64,000 nt of DNA from Nicotiana tabacum (taxonomy: Eukaryota > Streptophyta > Magnoliopsida > Solanales > Solanaceae). The translations under genes and the position numbers were made by a program. The stretch spans positions 40,869,804-40,933,803 of the forward strand of contig NC_134096.1 in NCBI RefSeq assembly GCF_000715075.1. The letters are read 5' to 3'. Of the stretch, positions 37,751-49,772 are shown in pieces; position 1 is the stretch's first letter; the number at the start of each line of letters is the position of its first letter. The notes under the pieces are model-generated. The model saw nothing but the letters and a program-made list of their open reading frames with translations. It was not told where the DNA came from and did no database searches.

Positions 37751-39273
37751 TTTGACATTTCGAGTTATTGTATTCAAACTTAGGCAATACTTCTAAATTA
37801 ATCATTTTTCGCAGAGTTTTGAAGTTAACGTGGTTCATGCCATAAATTATTTGACTCAAGCAAGTAAGAAGAATCTAACATTTTATTCATACCAATGGCG
37901 ATTACATTGAGTTTGAAAAGGCCCTCAGTAAGGTAACATTTTCCTACATACATTTCATTCTTACTAACTACAACCTTGTCGGAAACAAAAATGCACTTAA
38001 AGTCGTTCTTGACTAGAAGTGATATTGAGACTATATTCTTCCGCATTTCAGGAACATGAAGGACATTGTATAGAGTAACAATCGTGCCAGAAGTCATCTT
38101 CAAAATTATCTTGCACATTCCTTCAATTTTTGCAGTAGAGAAATTTGCCATAAAAACTATATTGTCTGGTCCAGCTGGAGCGTAAGAAGTAAACAACTCT
38201 TTGTTAGGACAAACATGACGAGTGGCCACATAATCAATCCACCATTCTTTAAAATTTCCTGTCAGGTTGCATTCAGAAAGCATGGCACACAAGTTGTCCA
38301 TTTCTTCGTCCTTCTCAATCATGTTTACTTGGCTTTTATTTTTGTCTTTCTTTAGTGCATGACAGTCATCAACCTTATGTCCAACCTTTCCACAATTGTG
38401 GTAATTATCTTTGAACTTCTTTTTGCTTGGATAATCTTTAGTCGAGACGACGTTTTTTTTTTGCTCGTTGAAGCTTCCTCAACAATATTTGCTCCCATTA
38501 TTATTGAGTTTCTACGAGATTATTTTTCTGCAACCTTGTTGTCCTCTTCAGTCCTTAGGCGAACAATAAGGTCTTCAAGTATCATCTACTTGCGCTTATG
38601 TTTCAAGTAGTTTTTAAAGTCCTTCCACATTGGAAGAAACTTTTCAATAAATGCCGCAACTTGAAATGCTTCATTTATGACTATACCTACAATCATAAAT
38701 TTATAATTAGTAGTATAATCAATATCTTTAATAAAAATATTGATACGATTTATACCTTCGGCAAGAAGGTCATGAACGATGACTTGCATTTCTTGGACCT
38801 GAGTTATGACAGACTTATTGAAAACCATTTTAAAGTCCAAGAACTTTGCGGCGAAAAACTTTTTAGGTCCAGCATCTTCCATCTTGTACATCTTTTCAAG
38901 ATTATTCCACAACTCTTTCGAAGTTTTTATGATACTATAAACATTGTACAAGCCATCTTCCAAACAACTCAAGATATAACTTTTGCACAAGAAGTCTGAA
39001 TGCTTCCATGCCTCCGTGCCACAAACCGTTCATTATCCGGAATTTCTTCAGCCAAGACTGAAATGTCCTCGTTGATAAAGCGCTGCAAACTGAGTGTGGT
39101 TAGGTAGAAGAATATTTTCTGCTGCCAGCGCTTGAAATCCACGCCGAAATTATTTTGGGCTTTTCTGCTGGTGCGATCACCGGTGCAAGCGTTGTGCGAC
39201 TTGAAGAAACAGTCGTCATTGCAATAGTAATAGTCGTAACAAAACTATTTTGTTGTTCTGTATTTGTTGTCAT
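37751..39273 (-). pseudogene. Copia B gag, protease and pre-integrase remnant
   Basis: A gag-like start ATG is at 39273. Copia gag continues through FKRWQQK and 38990-38586. A zinc knuckle lies near 38359-38400, reading Y-x2-C-x4-H-x4-C (first Cys lost). The protease and pre-integrase domain follow (38322-37825). At the protease active site the expected DSGA reads DYVA, so the enzyme would be dead. The pre-integrase His/Cys region continues to 37751 and reads on at 15303 across LTR H. Several frameshifts are present. Confidence 0.85.
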
Positions 39274-39537
39274 TTTCCTGTAAACGAAATTGATACAACT
39301 AAAATTAGTAAGTCGATGAAGTTTTTATATCTTCAAACCGTATACACACAACCGAGTAGAATATCACAAGGATTTTAATCTCGGATTGAGTAGAGAGTCA
39401 CAAAGACTTTAATCTCAAACTGGAGTAGAAAATTCGAAGATTTTAATCTCCAACGCGGGAGTAAAAAATTATTAGGATTTTAGTTTCCCAAAGTAGAAAG
39501 TAAGATGAACACAAAATTATAGTTAATTTCTTAAGTT

Positions 39538-39825
39538 TGTTAATATTCTATATTCAAAAACCAAAAAAATCAGAAGACGTTAGTTTGAGAAAATAAAAAA
39601 TCAGAAAATTTTGAGCCCATAAGTTTTTTGTGTCTCTTTAAGAAATTTAATCCTCTCACAGTTGCCCATAATTTTAGATTAATTCTTTTAGGATAAAACG
39701 AAATAACTATTTTGTTGTAATAACGACACTGCAAATCACATCATTTTGGCCAACTTAAATGGGGGAGCAATTAACACTAGATGCTTACTTTTTGTTTCAC
39801 AATACTACCAAAGGCAAGTACAAAT
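39538..39825 (-). repeat. Truncated 5' LTR of copia B beside the copper ATPase gene
   Basis: This stretch matches 836-960 joined to 5399-5545, which is the final third (R/U5 side) of the copia B LTR. It starts at TGTTAATATTC. The remaining roughly 480 bp, which would hold the LTR promoter, is absent. Similarity fades near 39825, only about 220 bp before the RAN1-like start codon. Confidence 0.75.
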
Positions 39826-40045
39826 TCCATATATTTCTTCCAAAGCACAAGGATATTCTCGTCAATTAATGAATGTTCTCTCTCCTTTACTCTTTATCCT
39901 TTTTATTTTTGCTTTTCCATTTTCCATACTTACAAATTCGATGTCTTCCCACTTCCACGATCCCTATTTTCATATGCATATGCATATATTATACTCTGTA
40001 CAAAAAATCATTATTACATACATGTGATTCTCCCGTGGGTATTAG
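39826..40045 (+). promoter_or_regulatory. Proximal upstream region of the copper ATPase gene
   Basis: This short stretch lies between the truncated LTR and the ATG. It holds a CT-rich segment (about 39870-39915) and a TATA-like ATATATTATA at about 39983-39992. If that box is used, the 5' leader would be only about 30 bases. Otherwise the promoter lies within the old LTR or an upstream leader intron exists. Which applies cannot be decided from the sequence. Confidence 0.4.
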
Positions 40046-43000
40046 ATGGCTCCTACAATGAGTGACGTGCAGTTGACGGCTGCCGGAGATGGCGCCTTTG
40101 AGGAAGTCAGATTATTGGATGCTTATGACGAAGAGAATTCCGATAAATTGAACGATAATTTGAGGAGGATTCAAGTGAGAGTTTCGGGTATGACGTGTGC
40201 ATCTTGTTCAAATTCTGTTGAGCAAGCTTTGATGGGGATTAATGGTGTTTTTAAAGCGTCTGTTGCTTTGCTTCAGAATAAGGCTGATGTTATTTTTGAT
40301 CCTAATTTGGTCAAGGTTGACTATCTCTTCATTGCTTGTTTCAGCTTAATTGCTTAGTTGTGTTTTTTTCCTTTATCATTATTTTTGTGGGGTTTTGAAT
40401 AAATTAGGAATTTTAAGTTCAGGTTTTAGCATTATTGCAATCTTTATGCTTTTTGGGGACATGGGTTGGCATTAATTCCTAATTCTTTTGGGGGGTTTTA
40501 GTGGGTTTGTTGTTAAGCTTGGATCTTTGTGTGATTTGCCTATGTGATGATATTTTTCCTTTTTCAGCTTCATGATTATATTACCTAACTGTGGTTTGCT
40601 TTGCTGTGGGTGGCGCATGAAATGGACCTCATATCACAAACTGATATTCGGTCATGGGGGTGCAAATTAACGAGAAGCTGATACTCCCTCTGCTTTATTT
40701 ATATGACACTATTTATGTATTAGTTCATTCCAAAAACAATGACAACTTTCTATATTTGGAATTTATTTGACTTTTAACTTCTCAATTTACTATTAATGAC
40801 ATGCTTTTATAGCCACTACTCGTGGCATGTTTAAGACCATAAGTTACAAAAGTCTTTCTTTCTTTCCTAAACTCCGTGCCTAGTCAAACTACGCAACCTA
40901 AATTGAAACAGAGGGAGTACTAAGTTACAATTGTCTCTCTCAATGGACTGTTAACTAGATTGCCACCCTCTTTTCTATTGGTGGAAGTACGTCGTTGGCC
41001 TTGATGGAGCAGTTCATTTCTAAGTTTGATATGCAACGGAATTGAATTCTCTTTTGCTTCTAGCAAGTGTCAGTTACTTGTTCATTCTTAATGTATACTT
41101 TCTGGTATGTAGAATTTATACCTGATGAACATATGACTGCAAAACATTGCTAATTTGGGATTGAGACGTAGTTAATTGAATATATTTATGACTACAAACA
41201 AGTGAAATGGGATAGACTTTTAAAATATCTCAATAGTTAAAGCTAAAAATTATGTGCGTAGGTTGATCTTGAGATGCCTTCTTTGTGGTCTTCTTTTAAT
41301 TTATCATCTGCATTTTAATTTGCTTGGGTTTGACTGTGCGTATTAGTCATGTTTTAGCTTTCTGATGTGTCTTTTGGTTTAAAATCAAGGAAATTCAGCT
41401 ATATTCAAGTTTGTAATTCCCTGTTAGAATTATCTCTTTATCAGTTCCTTAGATTGTTGGACTGGCACCTTTTAGTTCCATATGGTACTCTTGTCTGGAT
41501 TTCAGTTTCAAAATATGGAAAGGAGAAGGAAAATAGTCAGGACACCCATGGGATTCTCTGGTTAACCTAAGAAAGAATGGCATGACTATCTGTTCTGTCA
41601 TAAAACTGTTATTAGTAAATACATAAATATTTGTGCTTTTGGCTGGTTCTTGCTGAGATTGTGGCAGTGCTTTGTCCTACTGTTAGCATTGTCAAACACC
41701 ATCATGATTTTTTTTAATGGTGTATATTAGCAGCTAGATGCAAATATCAAACCATTGTCCCCTTTTATTTTCAGGATGAAGAGATTAAAATTGCTATAGA
41801 AGATGCTGGGTTCAAGGCAGAGGTTCTTGAAGAACCTAGTGCATCTTGCACAAGCCAACATGGAACTGTATTAGGACAGTTCACGATCGGTGGTATGACA
41901 TGTGCAGCTTGTGTAAATTCTGTTGAAGGTATCCTAAGAAAGCTTCCAGGAGTAAGAAAGGCAGTAGTTGCTTTGGCTACATCACTAGGCGAGGTTGAAT
42001 ATGATCCATCCATAATCAGTAAAGACGATATAGTGAATGCAGTTGAAGATGCTGGTTTTGAAGCTTCCTTTGCACAGAGCAGTGAGCAGGACAAGATTGT
42101 ACTTGGGGTGGTTGGAGTATCTGCTGAGATGGATACGCAGTTGTTAGAAGGCATTCTTTCCAAGTTGCATGGTGTCAAACAGTTTTATTTCGATAGGATA
42201 TCAAGAGAACTAGAAGTTGTCTTTGATCCTGAGGTTCTTGGCTCAAGATCCTTAGTTGATGGTATTGAGGGAGGAAGTGGTGGAAAGTTTAAGTTGCTTG
42301 TTAAGAACCCTTACACAAGAATTGCTTCTGGAGATCTTGAAGAATCCTCAAGCATGTTTAGGCTATTCACAGCAAGTTTGTCTCTCAGTGTAAGTTACCC
42401 TTTTCGCTACTGTTCTAGAACTGCAATCCTCTCCTCTGGTTTTTACCTCCCTCCTCTAGTGCCGGCCTATCCCTTCCCCCTCTCTTCCGGATGGTGCAGG
42501 AAGGTTGGAAGGGCATGACTTAAATGTTCTATTGGAGACTTCTAACCGATAAGTATGGTTTCTGTACAATGAAAACTAGGCTGAGAGTTGCTATCCCTGC
42601 AAGAAAGGGAAATATCCTGTCTGCCACCACCATCATTAAAAATTTATGTAATTTGGAGTTTCAAACTATAAGACTCCTTATCATCCTTAATGTTAATTCT
42701 TTTAAGCCAGATGCTAATCTGGAAATCGTTGAATGAGAAATGTGTGTTTATAACTTCCTATTATATGCTGGAATCGACTCCCGGTGCTGCTAACAGTTAA
42801 AACTGTGTCCATCCTCTTTGTCTCCATTCAGTTGTTAGACTTTTAGTTATCTAACATCTATATATTTGTGCCAGGTTCCTCTATTTCTCATGCGAGTCGT
42901 CTGCCCTCACATACCTCTGCTTTATGCTTTATTACTTTGGCAGTGCGGTCCCTTCCTAATGGGTGATTGGCTAAAGTGGGCTTTAGTGACTGTTGTCCAA

Positions 43001-46000
43001 TTTGTCATTGGTAAGCGTTTTTACGTTGCAGCAGGAAGAGCACTTAGAAATGGTTCCACAAACATGGATGTCTTAGTTGCAGTGGGAACTACAGCTTGCT
43101 ATGTTTACTCTGTATATGCGCTACTTTATGGTGCAATTTCTGGATTCTGGTCTCCCACTTACTTTGAAACAAGTGCCATGTTAATAACATTTGTACTTCT
43201 GGGAAAGTACTTGGAAACTCTCGCAAAAGGAAAGACATCAGATGCTATCAAAAAGCTCGTGGAACTGACTCCAGCTGCTGCTACATTGCTTGTCAAAGAT
43301 AAAGGTACAAGTATTCAGAATTTCTTTTAGTGTTTCAATAATAGTACCTATCAGGTTTTTTCTGTCAGAGTTGCAATATACTACTGGCAAACGTATGAAA
43401 ACAACCAACAACTTTTACCAAAACGCAAAAACCAATGTTGATAACAAAGGACTGTCACTGAAGTTATGTTTAATCTGTCTTTAGGTGGAAGAGTCATAGG
43501 ACAAAGAGAAATAGATGCTTTGTTGATTCAACCTGGTGATATTCTTAGAGTGCTCCCTGGTGCAAAAGTTCCAGTAGACGGTGTCGTTGTATGGGGTTCA
43601 AGTCATGTTAACGAGAGTATAGTCACTGGAGAATCTGTTCCTGTTCTGAAGGAGGTCAATTCAGCAGTCATTGGAGGTACAATAAATTTACATGGTTCAC
43701 TTCACATACAGGCTACAAAAGTTGGCTCTAACGCAGTTTTGAGTCAGATTATATCGCTGGTCGAGACAGCACAGATGTCAAAAGCTCCTATTCAGAAGTT
43801 CGCTGACTATGTGAGTATTATTTGTCATATCTTTTGTCAAAATAGTGTCATGACTTTTGTGCAAATTAACCGTTTTAGTGGTGTTGAACTTTATTATATT
43901 TGCTTGCTCTAGGACAAATGATTGATGGCCTTGGAAAAGCACTTATGAATAATTGAATAAGTCTAAGAATGTCCATATAGGAACTACAAACCTCCTTTCT
44001 TTCCATTACATACAGTTCATCTATGCTGTCAGATGTTCTCCCTGCATTCCTATCTAAATGTTGTAGGGGTACAAGTCTAGAGCTGTGGTATTGAAAATAG
44101 ATGAGAAAAAAAACTCATCTCCTTACTTAGTCAGAGTCATTGTTTTACTCTTTGTATCTGCATGACTGCTTTCTTATATGCTGTCCTGCTATTATCTTCC
44201 TGGATCTGTAAAGTGCTTGTTGCAGTTTGATGCTTTGGGCGAAGCATGTTTCTATTTATTTTTTTGACCACATCAAATATTGGATTGCCAATTTGAATTT
44301 CCAACAGCTTAAGTACCTGAAAATCATAACAGTTTAGGTTCGACTAGTAAATTTCTTATTCAGTTTGCTTATTTACTTGACCACTAAATTGAACATCGAT
44401 TTTTTGTACATCAATGGGCATGGCCAAACTCTATCCTTCGTTGTCCTTGTCATGTTTTGCTAATGGAATTCTATTTAAGAAGTGTGTGATAAAGGGACAA
44501 CTTAAAGAGTGAATTTGTTGCAGGTTGGAGTTTATACAACTTCAATAGCATATCTTAGTGGTCAAGAAACAATAAGCAAACTGAAATAAAGAAATTCATT
44601 AGTTGAACCTAAACTGTATCCTTTGCCGTCCTTGTCTTTTCTTGCTACTGGAATTTTATCTGGTAAGTGCATGATAAAGGAACCACTTAAAAGGGTGAAT
44701 TTGTTACAGGGTTCGAGCTTATACAGCTTCAGTAGCATATCTTAAGTAGTACTTAAAGTGTCAACGAGCGTCTTCACTTCTTTATCTTTGCCTCTTTTGA
44801 TTTTTGAATTTGTAGTTGAATTCTTGATCTAGCATTGTATTTCATGTTGTGAGCCGCCAGAATTTTCTCATTATGGTTATCTTTTGACTTTCAGATTGCA
44901 AGCATTTTTGTCCCTACAGTTGTAACTTTGTCTTTATTTACGTTCTTGGGATGGTGAGCTTCTTCTCTTAACTATTCAATTTGCAATTGTCTGCTATGCC
45001 ATAATATATCACCAATAATTTTCTTGTTGTGTGCCTTAATACTGGATAAGTTATTACACTCACCAGGTATGTTGCTGGGCTTCTTGGAGGCTATCCAGAA
45101 GAATGGCTGCCAGAAAATGGCAATTATTTCGTGTTTGCTCTCATGTTTGCAATATCAGTTGTGGTGATTGCATGTCCATGTGCACTTGGTTTGGCCACTC
45201 CCACTGCTGTTATGGTTGCAACAGGGGTTGGTGCCAGTAATGGTGTGCTGATAAAAGGAGGAGATGCATTAGAGAGGGCACAGAAGATTAAATATGTGAT
45301 ATTCGATAAAACAGGTACTCTGACCCAGGGAAAGGCTACAGTTACGACAGTAAAAGTTTTCACAGAAATGAATCGTGGAGAATTACTTACACTTGTAGCT
45401 TCAGCGGAGGTACATTCAAATCCTCAAGCTAGTTTCCTCACCTTTCCCTTGTTCTCTTTTGATACTATCTATATGCTGCTTTCTAAATGAAAAAATAAGT
45501 AAGAAAGTAAAATACTGTTAACAAAGAGCAGTCACTTCTAAAATAATGAGAAGAGCACACAACATTAAAACAAAGAGATTTCTGTTCTCTTTCTTTTTCC
45601 TTCCTTTTCTTCCTTCATAAACCACTAACTGATTTCTAGAACGAGCTTTTAGCAGCCTTTTTTTTCTCGCTAAGGCAGTCATTTGTTGCTATGATGTTTA
45701 CGTCCAATATGGCAATGCGGTTCATTTAAACCAGCTGTAATGTTCCAAGAACTACTTTCTAACATCAACTACAAAAATATGCTTTATATGTAGGCTAGCA
45801 GTGAACACCCCTTGGCTAAAGCCATACTGGAGTATTCTCGCCATTTCCATTTCTTTGACGAACCTTTTGACACCAAGGAGTCTCAAAGTAACAGTGAACA
45901 AGACAAGTTCTCTGGATGGCTTCATGATGTCTCAGATTTCTCTGCCTTACCTGGAAAAGGCGTGCAATGCTTCATAAAAGGGAAATGGATCTTGGTGAGT

Positions 46001-47488
46001 TCATTGATATGTGTAGATTTGTGGAAAGGAAGAGAAGCTTTTTGTAATCAGGAAATAGTGATGATTTCTTATGTTTCTGTGACAGGTTGGTAACCGGAAG
46101 CTGATAACAGAAAACGGGATAACCATACCTTCCAATGTAGAACGTTTTGTTGTAGAGATGGAAGAAAGCGCCAGGACTGGCATTCTTGTCGCACGAGATA
46201 GTGCTATCGTAGGTGCTATCGGGATAGCAGACCCACTGAAGAGAGAAGCAGCTGTTGTTGTAGAGGGGCTCCTGAAAATGGGCGTCAAACCTGTCATGGT
46301 CACTGGCGATAATTGGAGAACAGCTCGTGCAGTTGCTAAGGAGGTCTGTATCTTAATTCAAACTGATAATACAAATGTGTATATGCAATGTAATATTAAT
46401 TTGCCAATGGAGTACAGAGAAACTGATGCCTCAGTTCAATTCCTGGAACTAGTCTTTTGCTTTTCTACTTCTCTTCCTTCCATTTTCCCCATGTTTGACT
46501 TGCATCTTAATAATATTAAGCCATCAGTGCAGCTATACCTTGAAAAATAAGGCCCACCTTTTTGAAACTTAAAATTGTTCACAGCTATGTGCTATAGCTG
46601 ACTTCCATCAGCTATGGACTTCCTGTAATAAGGCTGAGCAAAGTTCACATGCCTGTTCTTCTTAAACAGCTGTAATGATGCTTATGGTAATTTGTGGCCA
46701 TTGATTCCTTGTGTTTGTTGAACTGTTGGTATTTGAGAGAATCCACCATATGTGAGAGTGATGCGGAAGGTGCGACTGCTACGAGATAAGTACAGAGATA
46801 GACAGATAGTTATCCACATGATGTAGCCAGTTTGCTGAGGTCAGTTGCTAAAACAGGGGTTGCAGTATCATTGAGTTTCGTTACAAGGCATTGTATAGAT
46901 GCCGTACCATTTGAGTTTTATTCCATGCACATGCAGTTTATCAATTATCCTTAGATAGGCTACAAATTGTAGATTAAATGCAGTAGCTTTGCTTGTCGTT
47001 TTGCATTGCAGGTTGGCATTCATGATGTTAGAGCAGAAGTATTGCCTGCAGGAAAAGCTGAGGTCATCCGTTCATTTCAAAAGGGAGGAAATGTAGTTGC
47101 TATGGTAGGTGACGGAATCAATGACTCGCCTGCATTAGCTGCTGCTGATATCGGTATGGCAATTGGAGCAGGGACTGATATCGCAATAGAAGCTGCTGAA
47201 TACGTGTTAATGAGGAGCAACTTGGAGGATGTTATCACAGCTATAGATCTGTCGAGGAAGACATTTTCCCGTATTAGATGGAATTATGTCTTCGCCATGG
47301 CATATAATGTGATTGCAATCCCAGTGGCTGCTGGTGTTTTCTTTCCTTTAACAAAGCTCAAGTTGCCACCTTGGGTAGCTGGTGCATGCATGGCTATGTC
47401 ATCTGTAAGTGTTGTATGTTCTTCTCTGCTTCTAAAGAGATACAAGAAACCCAGACTTACTGCTATACTGGAAATAACTGTAGAATAG
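40046..47488 (+). CDS. RAN1: Copper-transporting P1B-type ATPase, RAN1/HMA7-like
   Basis: Nine predicted exons: 40046-40315, 41775-42389, 42875-43304, 43485-43810, 44895-44953, 45067-45409, 45794-45994, 46086-46343, 47012-47488. All introns are GT-AG and the joined frame is 992 residues, close to the roughly 1000 of Arabidopsis RAN1. Two heavy-metal domains carry GMTCASC (48-54) and GMTCAAC (130-136). A third, at about 198-257, lacks CxxC, as in RAN1. Then come TGES (486-489), the membrane CPC (603-605), DKTGT with the phosphorylated Asp (647), SEHP (684-687), TGDN (821-824) and GDGINDSP (867-874). It should pump Cu(I) into a post-Golgi compartment. In Arabidopsis RAN1 loads copper into ethylene receptors and other cuproproteins. 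No disabling change is seen. The donors of introns 1 (GTTGAC) and 8 (GTCTGT) are weak. Confidence 0.95.
40684..40917. mobile_element. Stowaway-like MITE in intron 1
   Basis: The 234 bp element begins CTCCCTCTG and ends with its inverted copy CAGAGGGAG, with further inverted similarity inward (AAATTGAAA at the right end). A TA dinucleotide flanks both ends (40682-40683, 40918-40919). It has no ORF. These are the features of Tc1/mariner-derived Stowaway elements, common in plant introns. Confidence 0.88.
44424..44746 (+). repeat. Imperfect duplication inside intron 4
   Basis: About 135 bp at 44424-44558 is repeated at 44608-44746, both ending in a GCATATCTTA word. Both copies carry a (T)TTGTT(G/A)CAG acceptor-like word, which could act as cryptic splice acceptors. 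The two copies differ at many positions, so the duplication is old. Confidence 0.75.
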
Positions 47489-47720
47489 GAATAAGGTAAA
47501 AAAATGGTTATAAAATTGAGCAAGAACTGGAAATCAAGTCTTGTGTACTTCTCTAACTCCCCCTCCTCCCTCTGTTTCCATTTTTAATCATTTCTTAGTT
47601 TCCATGGTGGGTGAATTTTCTCACCATGTAGTGTAAATACGAAAAAACTTATACAACGCTGGTGTTTGCACCAAACTACATTAGTTAACTTTGGTTAAAT
47701 TGAGGTGATAATATATATAT

Positions 47721-47940
47721 TGACAAGAGTGGGTTGCTCTAGTGGTGAGCACCCTCCACTTTCAACCAAGAGGTTGTGAGTTCGAGTCACCCCAAGAGCA
47801 AGGTGGGGAGTTCTTGGAGGGAGGAAGCCGAGGGTCTATCGGAAACAACCTCTACCCCAGGGTAAGGGGAAGGTCTGCGTACGCACTACTCTCCCCAGAC
47901 CCCACTAGTGGGATTATTCTGGGTGGTTGTATATATATAA
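47721..47940 (+). mobile_element. SINE of the Au/TS type
   Basis: The element has a Pol III box A-like CTCTAGTGGTGAGC (47737-47750), box B GAGTTCGAGTC (47778-47788), a CCCAGGGTAAGG / GTCTGCGTACGC core and a 3' end GGGTGGTTGTATATATA. This order matches the widespread plant Au/TS SINE family. TA-rich words flank both sides (47711-47720 and 47931-47939) and may be the duplication, but they are too simple to be sure. It lies about 230 bp after the RAN1 stop. Confidence 0.75.
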
Positions 47941-48233
47941 AGTAATCATGGTTAGTGATAGAAGTTGTGGGTTCGAAAGACACAATTTGTGTGTTTATTG
48001 GTTGGTTTGGTATAAACACAAGTTGTGGGTGTAAGATTCTTCGAAACATTTTGTAGGGCCTTGAACAAGAAGAGGCAAAAATGAGTGAATAGGAAATAGA
48101 AAATGTACATAGTTGTTCTAGCATAAATACTTGGAATAATTCTACCATTTGTACTAGGAATAGCCTTTTTAGTGCTAGTTGAATGTAAAGTAATGTAAAA
48201 ATAGCACGAGCTAGTCAGTTTTCGGATTGATAG
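47941..48233. other. No recognised feature
   Basis: This is AT-rich sequence without long frames or terminal repeats. The region 47489-47720 is likely the 3' UTR and flank of the ATPase gene, but no canonical AATAAA was noted. Confidence 0.5.
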
Positions 48234-48549
48234 TTGAAAAATAGTCAGCGTTTGCAAAATCATTGAAAAATAGCCACTATTTTGTTGCAACAAGGAAAGT
48301 TCCAGCATAATATATTGGAGATTGGAGCATATGTGTATGAATTTTCAGTATATTATGCTGGACCAATATATTATGCTGGAAGTTCACATGTAAAAAATTC
48401 GAACTCCAGTATATTATGCTGGAATATTTTTCGGATTTTAAACAGTGTTTTCGTTCAGATTTATCTTTATATGAAAAGTGGCTAAATTTCGATTACTTTT
48501 GACGGTGACAATTTTTCAATTATCACTTGTAAATCTGACTATTTTTGAA
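48234..48549. mobile_element. Hairpin-rich MITE
   Basis: Inverted ends TTGAAAAATAGTCAG (48234-48248) and CTGACTATTTTTGAA (48535-48549) enclose 316 bp. Inside are several copies of CCAGCATAATAT / ATATTATGCTGGA, which are inverted relative to each other and could fold into hairpins. There is no ORF. The superfamily is not determined. Confidence 0.65.
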
Positions 48550-48685
48550 TTTCATTACTTTAGTAATGGCTTATGGGTAGATGGTTTGAAATTGACTCAA
48601 ACAGAAACTATTTCACCAGGCAATGCTAATTTCTTCCTTTTTAGAAGGGTTCCAGCGTCTACATTTGTGTTAACTAGTCACTTGT

Positions 48686-49253
48686 AGGGGTTGGCGTTTG
48701 GGAAATTTAGATTGTTTTGATTTTTGACTTTTGGATTGAAGAAATTACATTTCAAATCCAATCCAAATAAGTTCGGATTGGATCGGTTTATTTAATTTAT
48801 GTTTAAGATAATTCGATTTGGATATTTTGAATTTTTTGGTTTAAATCCGAGTTGAGCTATTTCTTACAAAAACAACATCCAAATAAAGTATGTCCAATTG
48901 TCCTAATAGTTCATCACTCTCACGACAATCATCCAAGTCCAAATAAAATATTTACGTAAGCTATGATACCATTATCAAGGAAACACCATAGAAGCACCAA
49001 TATGGCCTTAATGTCCAAATATAATGTGTTTAGCAGTGACTTGGTAAGTATTTGTGATATGGGTAATGGGCTAAAATTTAACAGGTAGGGCTAAATATAG
49101 GGTATAAATTTTTTAAATTTTCGGATATGTCCCAAATCTAAATCCAATTATGAAATTTAAAATTTAAAAACTAAATTCGATCCAATTCGTAATCCGAAAT
49201 TCAAATAAAAAATCCAAAAAATTTGAATTTCGGATTTGCCCGTGCCCACTCCT
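48686..49253. mobile_element. hAT-like non-autonomous element, decayed
   Basis: The element begins AGGGGTTGGCGTTTG and ends with a loosely inverted GCCCGTGCCCACTCCT. The middle is AT-rich with repeated CGGATT/AATCCG words. The flanks TCACTTGT and TCACTCAG share five of eight bases, which is compatible with an eroded 8-bp duplication. It resembles the ends of the element at 53222-56976. Confidence 0.5.
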
Positions 49254-49772
49254 GTCACTCAGACTGTTGTACCTTTTGATTCTGATTGTGAGTTTTCCCT
49301 TGAAAGAAAAGTGGCTTCCTCTTCCTCCCCAAGCTGCAATTCCCCAACAAAAAGGAACGTGATTAGTAGCTTGTGTATGTAAAGTTGTAAAGTGTATTAA
49401 GCAAAAATTCGCTTTCCAGTAAATCACCTCAATTTTTTTGCTTTATTGATACAAGTGATAATATTCACTCAATTAACGATGTTATGAGAGATAACCTGAA
49501 CTTGAATATGATTTGCTTGACCCTTTTACAATTTAATAATATAAGTAATCGATGAAACTTGGGGAACGTTTTCAATATAGCACGTTCTGTCTATACGGTA
49601 TAGGATTATTTACGTCTTTCACTTAAAATGACGAGTAAAGCGTTACCTCCTCTCAGCGATCTATTTGTCTGTCACTTTTGGTGGCTAAAGTCGCATTTCG
49701 TTTATGAATTAATTTCTGGAGGGTATTACATCTACATTTTGACTTCAAAATCCACTTCTTACCTTTAATATG
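49254..49772. other. No recognised feature
   Basis: This is AT-rich sequence. I see no coding, repeat or RNA signal I can name. Confidence 0.5.

Noticed and set aside
42524..42736. 70-residue ORF between exons 2 and 3 of the ATPase gene
   Set aside because: It is in intron 2. The exons on either side join in frame with conserved ATPase sequence.
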